From Pseudomonadota bacterium (lineage in GTDB: Bacteria > Cyanobacteriota > Vampirovibrionia > Obscuribacterales > Obscuribacteraceae), in NCBI GenBank assembly GCA_021325555.1, contig JAJPGY010000013.1, positions 158,284 to 222,283 of the forward strand: DNA of 64,000 bases, written 5' to 3'. Made by a program: the position numbers and the translations under genes. This document shows, in pieces, positions 33,903 through 43,286 of the stretch. How positions within the stretch are numbered: the stretch's first letter is position 1; each line of letters begins with the position of its first letter. The notes beneath the pieces were generated by a model. It searched no databases. It saw only the letters and a program-made list of their open reading frames with translations, and was not told the origin of the DNA.

Positions 33903-35381
33903 ATGGGCTATCCCTTCGACAACACCCAGCTCGGCAATCCATCAGGCGTGCCTGGTCAGCCGGACCAGACGTCGCCCGCTCTATCCGAAGCCTACAACTA
34001 TCCGGGCACATCGAGCAGCTATCTTCAGCAGAATTGGAACCAGACCGATCCTTCGCTGGGCTCGCCGACAGCGTCGTCGTCGGGGCTCGACACGAGCGGC
34101 ACGCAGTATGCGCCGTCTCAGCCGGGCACCTACCAGCCAGGTTCGGGTTCTTCCTACTTCGGTGGCGACGGTCTGAACGGCACCAGCGGCGCCTATGCAC
34201 CGACCGGCCCCGGCAACGCCGGCGGCGTCTGGAAGTCCACCTGGGGCGGTGACGTGAATAATAATTTCCAGCCCGGGCAAACGCCAGGCGTTCCCCCGCA
34301 AGAGATGCCAACCCAGGGCTATCCACAGACTGGTTATCCGCAGGCGGGCTATCCGCAACAGCCCGGCGACGTGCCGCAACAGCCGGCTCCCGCCTCCGGG
34401 CAGTCCGGCGGCAACAACGGGGTGGGCTTGCCCGACTCGGGAAGCACTTCCGGCTCCGCCGGCTCTTCAGACTTCGCCGGACCGGTGAAGCAGCCGAGCG
34501 TGCTCGGGACCGCCTTCTGGGGCGGCGTCGGTGCCTATACATTTGCCGGTCCCCTCCCCAGGCTCCTGAACCGGGCATCTGACGCCATCGTTGAGGGCAG
34601 CGATTCGACGCTGGGCACCTCATTGCTGGGCGAAAACTCCTGGCTGAGCAAGACCTTCCCGAAAGCGGCGCCGACTCTGGACAACCTGGGCAGCAAGCTC
34701 AACGGCCTGTTCGGTGAAGCAGGCCCTTTAACCAGAGCCGCGGGCTGGTGGCAGAAAAACTACACCGCCCCGGTGGTGAAGGATGCGGCGGAGGCTACCA
34801 CCGCCCCTGCGGAGGCCACCGTGAAATCGCTGAGCGAAACGCTGTCGACCACCGCAGGAAAAATTCAAGCCGGACAAGAGTTTCTCGCCAAGCCCGGGGT
34901 GCAGACCTTCCTCAAGGGCGCGGCGATTGCCGGCGGCACCCTGCTTGCCGACAAGATATTGCCCGGGCCGAAAGACGAGTATCACCTGAGCTCTTTCGGC
35001 GTGCCGCTGGCCCTGGTGGCACCCGGCGAGACGAAGACCAAGCTCATGATCGCCGGCGGCAGCCTGGTGGCAGGCAAGGTTTTAGACGCCATCCTGCCGG
35101 CCTCCGCCCATCCGCAGCTCGATCACATCCTGCAGCCGACCTGGATGGATACCGTGCTGACCACCGGCGCCATATTCGCGCCCGTGAGCAACCCGCAGGC
35201 AAAGATGGCCCTAATCGGCGGCAGCTGGGTTTTCGGCCGCATGACCGGAATGAACACCGTCGAATCCGGCTTGAGCGGCGCTGGGCTCGGAATGCTGACC
35301 TACAAGTTCACGCACAACGCAGCCCTCAGCCTGGCCGTTGGCGGCGGATCATGGCTCGCCAGCCGGATCTTCCACCACTAA
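33903..35381 (+). CDS. Low-complexity hypothetical protein, 492 aa
   Basis: I do not recognise this family. ATG 33903 has a perfect AGGAGG upstream; the open frame further upstream overlaps pseudogene debris and is not coding. Residues 1-190 are disordered and rich in Gly, Pro, Ser, Gln and Tyr, with a GYPQ(T/A) repeat (three units near residue 138-155). The second half has alternating Gly/Ala-rich hydrophobic segments (FLKGAAIAGGTLLADKILPG, LMIAGGSLVAGKVLDAILP, MALIGGSWVFGRMTG, LSLAVGGGSWLASRIF), perhaps four repeats of a membrane-inserting hairpin. Its last 33 bases overlap the convergent queG. Confidence 0.75.
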   Translation: MGYPFDNTQLGNPSGVPGQPDQTSPALSEAYNYPGTSSSYLQQNWNQTDPSLGSPTASSSGLDTSGTQYAPSQPGTYQPGSGSSYFGGDGLNGTSGAYAPTGPGNAGGVWKSTWGGDVNNNFQPGQTPGVPPQEMPTQGYPQTGYPQAGYPQQPGDVPQQPAPASGQSGGNNGVGLPDSGSTSGSAGSSDFAGPVKQPSVLGTAFWGGVGAYTFAGPLPRLLNRASDAIVEGSDSTLGTSLLGENSWLSKTFPKAAPTLDNLGSKLNGLFGEAGPLTRAAGWWQKNYTAPVVKDAAEATTAPAEATVKSLSETLSTTAGKIQAGQEFLAKPGVQTFLKGAAIAGGTLLADKILPGPKDEYHLSSFGVPLALVAPGETKTKLMIAGGSLVAGKVLDAILPASAHPQLDHILQPTWMDTVLTTGAIFAPVSNPQAKMALIGGSWVFGRMTGMNTVESGLSGAGLGMLTYKFTHNAALSLAVGGGSWLASRIFHH

Positions 35382-36536
35382 GCCGGTAGCGCCGGCTACC
35401 GGCGCGCCACCGTCGCGATAGCTTTCCATGAGACGCCTTGCCGCCTGATCTGGCTCGCGTGAAATGAGCTTCTTCAGCTGCGCCCTGGCTGCCGGATCGT
35501 CGTACTGCGCCAGCGCCCAGGCCGCGTGCTCACGTAGCATCGGGTCTTCCTCGCCGCCGGCGAACGCCGCCAGCTCACCGACCATCCCCCCGGGTCGCCG
35601 GTTCCCGAGCACCACAAGCGCGTTGCGGATGAGCCCCCTGCGCTTCGGGCGCCTGAGCGGGGTGTGCCTGAACCTTTGCCGGAACTCCTCCTCGCTTTTT
35701 ATCGCGAGCAGGCCGAGCAGATCCACATAGTGCCCCGCCCCGGCTGCGGGCATGAATTCAGGCCACGAAGTAACCGGCGGGCGCTGATTGTACGGGCAAA
35801 CCTCCTGGCAGAGATCGCAGCCGAAAAGCCAGTCGCCTATCCGCGCCCGGAGCTCGACCGGGATGCCTTCTCTATTCTCGATCGTCAGATAGGAGATGCA
35901 CAGCCGGGCATCGAGCGATCCCGGCTCGACGAGGGCTGCAGTCGGGCAGATGTCGCCGCAGCGAAAACACTTCCCGCACGTTCCCTCATAGGCAACGTCG
36001 GGCTCCAGCTCGAGATCGGTGAAAAGCTCGGCCACAAAATGATAGGAGCCCATGAGCCTCGGCCCGATAATCATCGTGTTCTTCCCTGAAAATCCCAGGC
36101 CGGAGCGCCTGGCATAAGCCTGCTCGAAAAGCGCGACGTCGTCGGTATACGCCTTGCCGATTAGCGGCCGGCCGAGCTTCTCCTCCACTTGCGCCTTGAG
36201 TTCCCGGAGCCGCGCGCGCAGCACCGCGTGGTAATCCAGCCCGACGGCGTAGCGCGCCACCCTGCCGAAGCGCGGGCCGGGATCCGCCGGCGGCTCCGTG
36301 TAGTAGCTGGTCGAAACCACGATCGCCGATCGGGCGCCGGGGTAGAGGAGCTGCGGCGAGGTCCTGAAATGCGGGTTGCGCCTCAGGTACTCCATTCCCG
36401 CCGCATAGCCCCGCGAAAGCCAGTCCTCGAACTGGCGGCGCTCTTCCTCCATCGGTGCCAGACTGCCTACAACCGCCCGCTGAAACCCCAGCGATCCGGC
36501 TATGCCCACCACGAGATCCTTGACGTCCATCCGCAT
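35349..36536 (-). CDS. queG: Epoxyqueuosine reductase QueG
   Basis: QueG performs the last step of queuosine synthesis in tRNA, reducing epoxyqueuosine with cobalamin and two [4Fe-4S] clusters. The ligands are visible: CGKCFRCGDICP and GCDLCQEVCPYN. The N-terminal domain carries the YAAGMEYLRRNP pattern typical of the family. The C-terminal HEAT-like repeat (LREHAAWALAQYDDPAAR) marks the QueG rather than other members. I start at ATG 36536 (36530 is equally possible); neither has a strong ribosome site. It is divergent from queA. Confidence 0.94.
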   Translation of the reverse strand: MRMDVKDLVVGIAGSLGFQRAVVGSLAPMEEERRQFEDWLSRGYAAGMEYLRRNPHFRTSPQLLYPGARSAIVVSTSYYTEPPADPGPRFGRVARYAVGLDYHAVLRARLRELKAQVEEKLGRPLIGKAYTDDVALFEQAYARRSGLGFSGKNTMIIGPRLMGSYHFVAELFTDLELEPDVAYEGTCGKCFRCGDICPTAALVEPGSLDARLCISYLTIENREGIPVELRARIGDWLFGCDLCQEVCPYNQRPPVTSWPEFMPAAGAGHYVDLLGLLAIKSEEEFRQRFRHTPLRRPKRRGLIRNALVVLGNRRPGGMVGELAAFAGGEEDPMLREHAAWALAQYDDPAARAQLKKLISREPDQAARRLMESYRDGGAPVAGATGLVVEDPAGEP

Positions 36537-36722
36537 CCAGCCCGGCTGTCGGGTTCGCTGCAAGCAACCACCTATCGTATCAAGAAGCGACGATCCTGGC
36601 GCCGCCTGACCATAGCTCACTCGTTTTCCGACCGCGTGCATGTGGTTGCCGTTGTTGCCGCCATATGCGCGCGCGCCGGACCGTAGCCGTCAGGGGTTGC
36701 TGCAGGGGCCGCACCGCCTGGC

Positions 36723-36767
36723 AGAAATTAACGCACGCCCGAGGGGCGGATTGCATCCGCTCGGGCG
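36723..36767. repeat. REP-like hairpin, copy 1
   Basis: A 45-base element almost identical to 53680-53724 (three differences). It opens AGAAATTAACG and then forms a stem from CGCCCGAG and CTCGGGCG arms with an inner CGGAT/ATCCG pair around TGC. It lies between divergent queG and queA. Its spread suggests a repetitive extragenic palindrome or a small mobile element. Confidence 0.7.
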
Positions 36768-36807
36768 CGTTGCAGGCCCGGTTCCTCGTGTCGTATGCTT
36801 AGGGATT

Positions 36808-37941
36808 ATGTCAAAAGCACCTCCAGAAGAGAGCGCTCACCAGCCTGTGCCCGCGGGCACGGGCAGCGATTCGGGTCTGGATCTCGAAGACTTCACCTAC
36901 AAGCTGCCCGAGGAGCTGATCGCCCAGGAGCCGCTGCCGGTCCGCCACGAGTCCCGGCTGCTTTTCCTGCGCCGGGAGTCCGGCGCCATCGCGCACCGGA
37001 AGTTTGGCCAGCTTCCCGGGCTCCTCCAGCCGGGCGACGTGCTGATTGTCAACGACACGCGCGTGCTGCCGGCCAGATTGCTGGCCAGGCGGAGCAGCGG
37101 CGGCGCCGTGCAGCTGCTGTTGATAAGGCCGGCGGGCGACAAGCCGAACCTCTGGCAGGCGATGGCCAGCCCGTTGCGAAAGCTCAAAGCGAAAGAAGTG
37201 CTTACCCTCGAGCCGGCCGGTTCGCAATCCGGGTCAATCGAGATCGTCGATGTTATCGCGGGCGAGGATGGGCACAAACGGCTGATCGTCGACCTCGGTC
37301 CGCCGCAGGATGTGCACGCGCTCCTGGCAAGAAGCGGCTATGCGCCGCTGCCGCCCTACATTCAACGCGATGCGAACGTCGAGCAAAGAGCATCCGACCT
37401 CGACCGCTACCAGACCGTGTTCGCTCGCGCACCGGGGGCGGTGGCCGCCCCGACGGCCGGCCTGCACTTCTCTCATGAGGTAATGGAGGCTCTGGAAAAG
37501 CGCGGCGTGGAGATCGCCTCTTTGACCCTGCACGTCGGACCGGGAACATTCAAGCCAATGAGCGGCCCCGTGAGCGATCACAAGATCGAACCGGAGAGAT
37601 TCTCGATTCCCGAAAGAACGGCCGAAATCGTCAATCGGGCCATTGCGGAAAGGCGGCGGGTTATCGCGGTCGGAACGACATCCTGCCGGGCGCTGGAGAG
37701 CGCCGTCGCCGGCGGGCGGCTGCAGGCAATCGACGAGGCCGAAACCTCGCTTTACATTCGGCCCGGTCACGCGTTTCGGATCGTAAAGGGGCTGGTGACC
37801 AATTTCCACTTGAGCCGCTCGAGCCTGCTGGTGCTCGTCTGCGCCTTCGCCGGGCATGAAGCGACGATGCGGGCATACAAGGAGGCGGTTGCCCGGCGCT
37901 ACCGTTTTTACAGTTACGGCGACGCCATGTTGATTCTTTGA
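36808..37941 (+). CDS. queA: tRNA preQ1 ribosyltransferase-isomerase QueA
   Basis: QueA transfers and isomerises the ribosyl part of S-adenosylmethionine onto preQ1 in tRNA, forming epoxyqueuosine for QueG. Family motifs: FTYKLPEELIAQEPLPVRHESRL is the N-terminus after a 25-residue extension, IVNDTRVLPARL, GAVAAPTAGLHF, LHVGPGTF and VTNFHLSRSSLLVLV. Length 377 aa is normal. ATG 36808 has a weak AGGG. The stop overlaps the TTG start of the next gene. Confidence 0.95.
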   Translation: MSKAPPEESAHQPVPAGTGSDSGLDLEDFTYKLPEELIAQEPLPVRHESRLLFLRRESGAIAHRKFGQLPGLLQPGDVLIVNDTRVLPARLLARRSSGGAVQLLLIRPAGDKPNLWQAMASPLRKLKAKEVLTLEPAGSQSGSIEIVDVIAGEDGHKRLIVDLGPPQDVHALLARSGYAPLPPYIQRDANVEQRASDLDRYQTVFARAPGAVAAPTAGLHFSHEVMEALEKRGVEIASLTLHVGPGTFKPMSGPVSDHKIEPERFSIPERTAEIVNRAIAERRRVIAVGTTSCRALESAVAGGRLQAIDEAETSLYIRPGHAFRIVKGLVTNFHLSRSSLLVLVCAFAGHEATMRAYKEAVARRYRFYSYGDAMLIL

Positions 37942-39179
37942 GGGCAGAGGGCAGTCTCTTGCTGAACGGGCACAGATTGGCGTCGCTCTGCGGGTTGCTC
38001 TTGGCCCTGCTGACCCTGCCGGAGCCCAGCGCTGCCGGACCGGGCGGTGACGCGCAGGCGCTGCAGGCGGCGGAGGCTGATGCCAGGCTTTCCGGGGTAG
38101 AAACCACCTGCTCCGGGGATCGCCTTGACTTCCGGGTCACCGTCGACGGGCAGCCGAAGGCGCTTTTCAGCACGGCCCTATCCGGACTGGACCCCGCCGC
38201 CGTAAGGGCGCGTCTCCAGGAGCTGACCGACGGCAAGATATCCGAGCTGGAGAAGCGATACCAGATTCACATCGCCAGGGACGGGGAGCGGACCACGCAC
38301 AGATACTCGGTCTCCACTATCCGCTCTTCTGACGTCCCCATCACGCTTGAGGCTCGCACCCCCAGGCTCAACGAGCTCTACGTCTTAGAGGCGGCTCTGC
38401 AGCAATCCGAGCCCAGCCAGCTGCTCGGGATGTCGCCGCGCAGCGGAGGAGTCCCCGTGTACTTCATCAAGGATTTGCAGAGAATTGGAATTGCCGCGGA
38501 ATGGGGGCTGAACCACAAGGAACAACCCGCCGTCTTTGTCGACCCGATCTACTCGGCGTCTTCCGGGCAGACGCTGACCGAGCCCTCCCTGTCCGGCAAC
38601 GTCTCCAGGCTGAAAGAGATTTTGATCCATGAGTTCGCGCACAACGCGGCCCATCGCCTGGGCTATGACATTTTCTCGCCGGAGAAGTGGGCGCTCATTA
38701 AGCCGATGGGCTGGCATGCGGTCTGGAAGTCGGACACCAGCGAGCTGCTGTGGCTGGTGCAGTCCAGGGAAAGTCCGGACTACTACTACAGGGCCGTCCC
38801 CTTCCTGAAGCGCTGGGTCCGGTGCGACAGGTCTGGCAGGCCGCTGACGGAGGACGGATCAGTCACCCGTCACCTGCGCCAGGCGTACTCTGCCGACAGC
38901 CCGACCGTGGCCAGATTGGCTCTTGTGCCGCCGCCGACAGGCTACTTCTACAACCCCATGGAGGAATTCGCCGAGGCCCTTATGATGTACCGGTTTAGCG
39001 TAGCCAGGCGCCAGGCGCTGCGGAAGGCCAGCCCGGACCTCTTCGAGTTGATAAGACAGACGGATCAGCAGGAGATCGATCGCACGTTCGGCAAAGGGCG
39101 GTTCGCCCGCGGGCTAGACGGCAGATTGATCGAGTCCGGCGCCCGGTCCAGCGCAAGTCGTTCCGAATCAGGCCAGTAG
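37938..39179 (+). CDS. Exported HExxH metallopeptidase-like protein
   Basis: A 413-aa protein with a signal sequence (hydrophobic LASLCGLLLALLTL, cut near SAAGP). The zinc motif HEFAHN places H231, E232 and H235; EEFAEALMM about 110 residues later may supply the third ligand, as in gluzincins. I do not recognise a named peptidase family. The track-independent start is TTG 37938, overlapping queA; a TTG at 37959 with AGAGGG upstream is a fair alternative. Its last 12 bases overlap cinA. It is probably periplasmic or secreted. Confidence 0.72.
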   Translation: MRAEGSLLLNGHRLASLCGLLLALLTLPEPSAAGPGGDAQALQAAEADARLSGVETTCSGDRLDFRVTVDGQPKALFSTALSGLDPAAVRARLQELTDGKISELEKRYQIHIARDGERTTHRYSVSTIRSSDVPITLEARTPRLNELYVLEAALQQSEPSQLLGMSPRSGGVPVYFIKDLQRIGIAAEWGLNHKEQPAVFVDPIYSASSGQTLTEPSLSGNVSRLKEILIHEFAHNAAHRLGYDIFSPEKWALIKPMGWHAVWKSDTSELLWLVQSRESPDYYYRAVPFLKRWVRCDRSGRPLTEDGSVTRHLRQAYSADSPTVARLALVPPPTGYFYNPMEEFAEALMMYRFSVARRQALRKASPDLFELIRQTDQQEIDRTFGKGRFARGLDGRLIESGARSSASRSESGQ

Positions 39180-40484
39180 CAACTGCGGATTCAACAGGAA
39201 GAGGCGCACCATATTCAGTGCCTCACTGGCGGAGCGATGCCGGATCTCCGCGCGCGGCAAATCCGCCGCCAGCTTGAGCTTCCTGTCGGTCTGGAACTGG
39301 CCGGCAACAAGCGCCATGTAGACAGTGCCGACCGGCTTCTCCGGGCTGCCGCCGCCGGGACCGGCGATGCCGGTAATCGACAGACCGATGTCCGCCCGGG
39401 CAATCCTGCGCACACCGGTCGCCATCGCATGAGCGCATTCGGCGCTGACCGCCCCCTTGGTCTTGAGAATATAGTCGTGGACGCCGAGCAGATCCCGTTT
39501 GGCCTCGTCGGCATAGGCAACCACGTTCAGCTTCACGTAGCGGGAGCTGCCCGCGATGTCGGTAAGCCGCTTGCTGACAAGACCTCCGGTGCATGACTCG
39601 GCTACCGCCAGGGTCAGGTTCCTCTCGGTGAGCAGGCGACCGACAACGGATTCCAGGGTGTCGTCATCGACGCCGTAACACAAAGGCCCGCTCTTCTCCT
39701 TCACCTTCTCGATCACCGGCAGCCCCAGCGCCCGGGCCGCCGCCTCGCTTTCCGCTTTGGCCGTCACGCGCAAGCGGCATTCGCCTCGTCCGGCTAAGGG
39801 CGCCACCGTAGGGTTGGCGGAATCGAGAAGATCCGCGTGCATCTCCGCCAGCGCCGATTCGCCGATGCCGTAATGCTTTAGATCGCACGACCAGATCACC
39901 CCTTTTCCGAAGGACGAAATAAGAAACGGCCGCGCGGTTTCCTTCCACATCGCCACCATCTCCACCGGCACCCCGGGGAAGGTGAGAATCACCCGCTTGC
40001 GCCCGGGGTCACTCACGCCGGCGGCCGAAAGAGCCCCGGGCGCCGGCTGCCAGATAATCCCAGGGGCTGTGCCAGCCGGATTGGGCAGGATCTGCGCCCC
40101 GTCAGGACGCAGCGCTTGCTTGCGGTTCGACTCGGGCATTTTCAATCGGCGCTTGCTGAACTTCCCGGCGATATCGGCCATTACCGCCTCGTCGAACACC
40201 ATCGGCGCCCCGAGCAGCTCGGCGATGCACTCAACGGTAAGGTCATCGGGCGTCGGTCCGAGCCCGCCGGTTGTCAGAACCACATCCGACCGCTCGAGGG
40301 CAAGCCGCACGCACTCCTTGATGCGAGCCCTGTTGTCGCCGACGGTCGTGTGCCAGTGGCAATCAAGACCGATCGTGGCCAGCTCGCCGGTGAGAAATTT
40401 CGTGTTGGTGTCGAGAATCTGGCCCAGAAGCAGCTCGGTGCCGATGGATATGATCTCGACTTTTACTGGGGAGCCGGACGCCAA
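39168..40484 (-). CDS. cinA: CinA-family protein (nicotinamide-nucleotide amidase)
   Basis: CinA combines an N-terminal MoCF/molybdopterin-binding-like domain, which in CinA hydrolyses ADP-ribose-type nucleotides (about 8-180: IISIGTELLLGQILDTNT, TTGGLGPTPDDLT), with a C-terminal PncC amidase domain (about 275-430: AESCTGGLVSKRLTDIAGSS, ITGIAGPGGGSPEKPVGTVY) that recycles NMN. Both domains look intact. Start TTG 40484 has GAGG upstream. Length 438 aa is normal. It overlaps the metallopeptidase gene at its 3' end. Confidence 0.94.
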   Translation of the reverse strand: MASGSPVKVEIISIGTELLLGQILDTNTKFLTGELATIGLDCHWHTTVGDNRARIKECVRLALERSDVVLTTGGLGPTPDDLTVECIAELLGAPMVFDEAVMADIAGKFSKRRLKMPESNRKQALRPDGAQILPNPAGTAPGIIWQPAPGALSAAGVSDPGRKRVILTFPGVPVEMVAMWKETARPFLISSFGKGVIWSCDLKHYGIGESALAEMHADLLDSANPTVAPLAGRGECRLRVTAKAESEAAARALGLPVIEKVKEKSGPLCYGVDDDTLESVVGRLLTERNLTLAVAESCTGGLVSKRLTDIAGSSRYVKLNVVAYADEAKRDLLGVHDYILKTKGAVSAECAHAMATGVRRIARADIGLSITGIAGPGGGSPEKPVGTVYMALVAGQFQTDRKLKLAADLPRAEIRHRSASEALNMVRLFLLNPQLLLA

Positions 40485-40655
40485 CTTTTCCTCGCCTTAC
40501 GGAGATGATCGGTCATTATAGAAGCATAGACCAGAGGCAGGCAGCCGTGGAAGCGCAGAGCCTGACACGCCCTTCTGCCTTAACCCGTCAAGGATGCTCG
40601 CGCAGCGCCTGCTACACTCATGGAGGGGCGGCACCGTATGTTGGGCGGAGAAAAA

Positions 40656-41339
40656 ATGGCAACCGGTCTCCTGGCGATGGTGGTCGCAGCCGGTCTGCTT
40701 TCCCTTTCCTGCTTGCCCGCGGCAGCCGCCGATGAGCGCGGGGCGGCGGCAAGCGGCGCCCCGCGATGGCACGGCGAAGGGCGCTCATTCAACTACTTCC
40801 CGGCACCGGAATCCGAGATCAAGGAGCTGCCGGACAACCGCGTGCAGGTGCTTGCCGGCGAGGTTTTGATCCTGCCGAACCAGACGGTGACGGTGCTCAC
40901 AGCGATGGCGCAGACACAGCTGCCACACGGGGTGGCGGTGTCGTTCAACGTCAGGCATGGCTCCGAGCGTTTGATGGTGCTGTCCGGCGACCTCTCAAAG
41001 CCGGTGCCGGTCGTCTGCTTCGGCACGCACAGGATAGACCTCAGCCCGGGCAGCGAAGCGCTGATAACGGATCACGATCCCAGCTACCGCGAGATCGCCC
41101 AGTCAGACGACATCGGGCGGCGCCAGGTTCGGTTGATGGAGCTCGGGCACCACCGCAACGTGGTTACCGCCGAGATTCAGCTCATGGAGGCGCTGCAGCT
41201 CGATCCCCTGCTCTACGAGCTTGCGCACGCCGACGACTCCCGTTCGCGGTCGCTGCGCGAACATATCATCAAGACGTGCGCGGTATTGAAGATGCTCACC
41301 GGGGTCCGCGGAAGCTACTCCCACGGCTCCGGCTTTTAG
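40656..41339 (+). CDS. Exported hypothetical protein, 227 aa
   Basis: A secreted protein of no clear family. A signal peptide (MATGLLAMVVAAGLLSLSCLPAAAADE; a Cys at 19 could be a lipobox but the context is poor) precedes a beta-rich part (NRVQVLAGEVLILPNQTVTV) reminiscent of FecR-type sheets. A helical C-terminus holds LREHIIKTCAVLKML. ATG 40656 is chosen because GGAG lies six bases upstream. It is divergent from cinA (171-base gap). Confidence 0.7.
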   Translation: MATGLLAMVVAAGLLSLSCLPAAAADERGAAASGAPRWHGEGRSFNYFPAPESEIKELPDNRVQVLAGEVLILPNQTVTVLTAMAQTQLPHGVAVSFNVRHGSERLMVLSGDLSKPVPVVCFGTHRIDLSPGSEALITDHDPSYREIAQSDDIGRRQVRLMELGHHRNVVTAEIQLMEALQLDPLLYELAHADDSRSRSLREHIIKTCAVLKMLTGVRGSYSHGSGF

Positions 41340-41346
41340 TCAAAGG

Positions 41347-41559
41347 CTACGCCACGACGTTCGGTACCACATGCGGCGCATACTGCCCGTCCTGCGGCAG
41401 GATCATGCCGCCGTGGCCGCCACCGCCCGGCTTCGGCTCGGGCGCGTTGGCGTTATAGGTGAACACGGCGACCAGCCCGATCGCCATGACCAGCAGGAAG
41501 CAGACGAAGAAAAATGTCAGCCACTTCAACGAAAGATCGCCATGGGTTTCTTCGGCCAT
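41347..41559 (-). CDS. Small single-pass membrane protein
   Basis: A 70-aa protein with one membrane helix (about 13-33, WLTFFFVCFLLVMAIGLVAVF) and a short acidic N-terminus. The C-terminus is Pro/Gly-rich with GGGGHGG and may be exposed. I do not recognise it. It converges on the preceding gene with a seven-base gap. No paired gene lies next to it. Confidence 0.55.
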   Translation of the reverse strand: MAEETHGDLSLKWLTFFFVCFLLVMAIGLVAVFTYNANAPEPKPGGGGHGGMILPQDGQYAPHVVPNVVA

Positions 41560-41640
41560 TGCTATAGTCTCCTGACAGCCTCACGATTCATCCGATAATC
41601 ATAACACCGGCGTTGCCCGCTTATGCTGGGATTCCTGCCC

Positions 41641-42252
41641 CTACAGGCTCTTGATTGTTTGCAGGAAACCCCTGGTTACGTCGAAGTTGTAAGGGGATCC
41701 CGGCGGTTGAATGCCGTAGACGAATATGGTCTCGTTCCTGGTCGGGCTTACGATGCAACCGACCAGCCCCTCAAACCTGTTGTTCACCCGGTCGGTCATG
41801 GTGCCGATGATGTACGGCATCTGCTGTCCGGCGACCTTCTCCGTGCCCCTGGTCTTGACCTCCTGGAACTTGGCGCTTGCCTGCGGCGTGTTCACGCCCC
41901 GTTCATAGAGCTCGTTGACAAGCGTCTGAGGGTCGGCCTTCTCCTTTTTCGGGAAGCTCATCACGATAAGCATCTGCTTTTCCGGCTGGTGCTCCACCGT
42001 CACCGTCTTTATCCCGGCTATGTCGATCCCCATGGAGAATTTGTAGCCGGCCGGCAGCGGCTCGGAGAAGGTGGCGATCGATCGGGCGACCCTGGCAATG
42101 GCCGCCGGGTCCTGCGCCTGTTTGACCATGTTGCCGAAAAACAGCCCGACCCCGACCACCAGCGCCACCACGCCGACGAGCACCACCACCGTGGCGCCGA
42201 TGAGAATTTTGGCCCAGCTCGGCAACCCGCCCTTTTTAGCTTCGCTTGTCAT
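41641..42252 (-). CDS. Membrane-anchored hypothetical protein, 203 aa
   Basis: ATG 42252 is set by GGAGG six bases upstream; the open frame continues far upstream as antisense to folD's region and is not coding there. One membrane helix (about 15-41, ILIGATVVVLVGVVALVVGVGLFFG) anchors a soluble domain with a beta-strand pattern (KTVTVEHQPEKQMLIVMSF) and a helix (DPQTLVNELYERG). No family is recognised. The soluble part is likely outside the cytosol. Confidence 0.75.
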   Translation of the reverse strand: MTSEAKKGGLPSWAKILIGATVVVLVGVVALVVGVGLFFGNMVKQAQDPAAIARVARSIATFSEPLPAGYKFSMGIDIAGIKTVTVEHQPEKQMLIVMSFPKKEKADPQTLVNELYERGVNTPQASAKFQEVKTRGTEKVAGQQMPYIIGTMTDRVNNRFEGLVGCIVSPTRNETIFVYGIQPPGSPYNFDVTRGFLQTIKSL

Positions 42253-42371
42253 CTGAACCCTCCAGCACAGCCGCACGCACCGGACAAGTATACTGCCGCG
42301 CCGGCTGCCCCTGGCTTGCCGGGCGGGAGCCGCCCTTTCCGCCGCTTGGGCGGCCGCCGCCGGCCGCGCTT

Positions 42372-43268
42372 TTACTTGCCGGCAATGTGCCGCTCGTAGG
42401 CGGTCAGCGTGTTGGAAAGAAGCATGGCCACGGTCATCGGTCCGACCCCTCCGGGTACCGGCGTGATCAGCGAGGCAACGCGCGAGGCCTCTTGAAAGTC
42501 CACATCGCCGACCACCTCGGACTCGCCCGCCTTCGGTCCTTCGGCAATCGTGCGCTTGTGTATGCCCACGTCGACGACGACGGCGCCGGGTTTGATCCAC
42601 GAGCCCCTGACCATGCACGGGCGGCCCGCCGCCACCACCAGGATATCGGCCGTGCGGGCGATGGCGTCGAGCTCCCGGGAGCGGCTGTGGCAGATGGTGA
42701 CCGTGGCGTTCTTCTCCAGAAGCATGAAGGCAACCGGCTTGCCGACCAGGTTCGAGCGACCGATGACCACCGCGTGCCTGCCCTCGAAGGGAACCCGATA
42801 GTGCTCCAGGAGCACGATCACCCCCTGCGGCGTGCAGGGTCGCAGCCCCTGCTTGCCACAGGCGAGCAGACCCATGTTCACCGGATGCAGCCCGTCCACG
42901 TCCTTTCCCGGTAAAACCGCATCCAGTATCCGCTCCGTGGGCAGGTGGGCGGGCAGCGGCAGTTGCACCAGGATGCCGTCCACGCTGCAGTCACTGTTCA
43001 GCCGCTCAATCGAGGCAAGCACCTCCTCGGCCGCCACCGCCTGCGGGAACTGGTGCAGGAAGCTCTCGATGCCGACCTTCTTGCAGGCCTGGACCTTGTT
43101 CTTCACGTAAAGATGGCTTGCCGGGTTGTCGCCGATCAGGATAACGGCCAGCCCCGGGGCTCGGCAGCCCTTGCCCGAAAACCCCTCGACCCGCCGCTTC
43201 AAATCGTCGCGCACCCTGGCGGCAACTTCCTTGCCGTCCAGCATTCCAGCCGTCGTCCCTGCCTGCAT
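42372..43268 (-). CDS. folD: Bifunctional methylenetetrahydrofolate dehydrogenase/cyclohydrolase FolD
   Basis: FolD interconverts 5,10-methylene- and 10-formyl-tetrahydrofolate using NADP. Motifs: SHLYVKNKVQACKKVGI (with the catalytic Lys), DGILVQLPLP, PGKDVDGLHPVN, IGRSNLVGKPVA, and PGGVGPMTVAMLL. Length 298 aa is normal. The start has GGAGG three to four bases upstream. thiL lies upstream in the same direction with an 18-base gap, so they probably form an operon. Confidence 0.96.
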   Translation of the reverse strand: MQAGTTAGMLDGKEVAARVRDDLKRRVEGFSGKGCRAPGLAVILIGDNPASHLYVKNKVQACKKVGIESFLHQFPQAVAAEEVLASIERLNSDCSVDGILVQLPLPAHLPTERILDAVLPGKDVDGLHPVNMGLLACGKQGLRPCTPQGVIVLLEHYRVPFEGRHAVVIGRSNLVGKPVAFMLLEKNATVTICHSRSRELDAIARTADILVVAAGRPCMVRGSWIKPGAVVVDVGIHKRTIAEGPKAGESEVVGDVDFQEASRVASLITPVPGGVGPMTVAMLLSNTLTAYERHIAGK

Positions 43269-43286
43269 TTTCTCCTCCCGCTCAGA

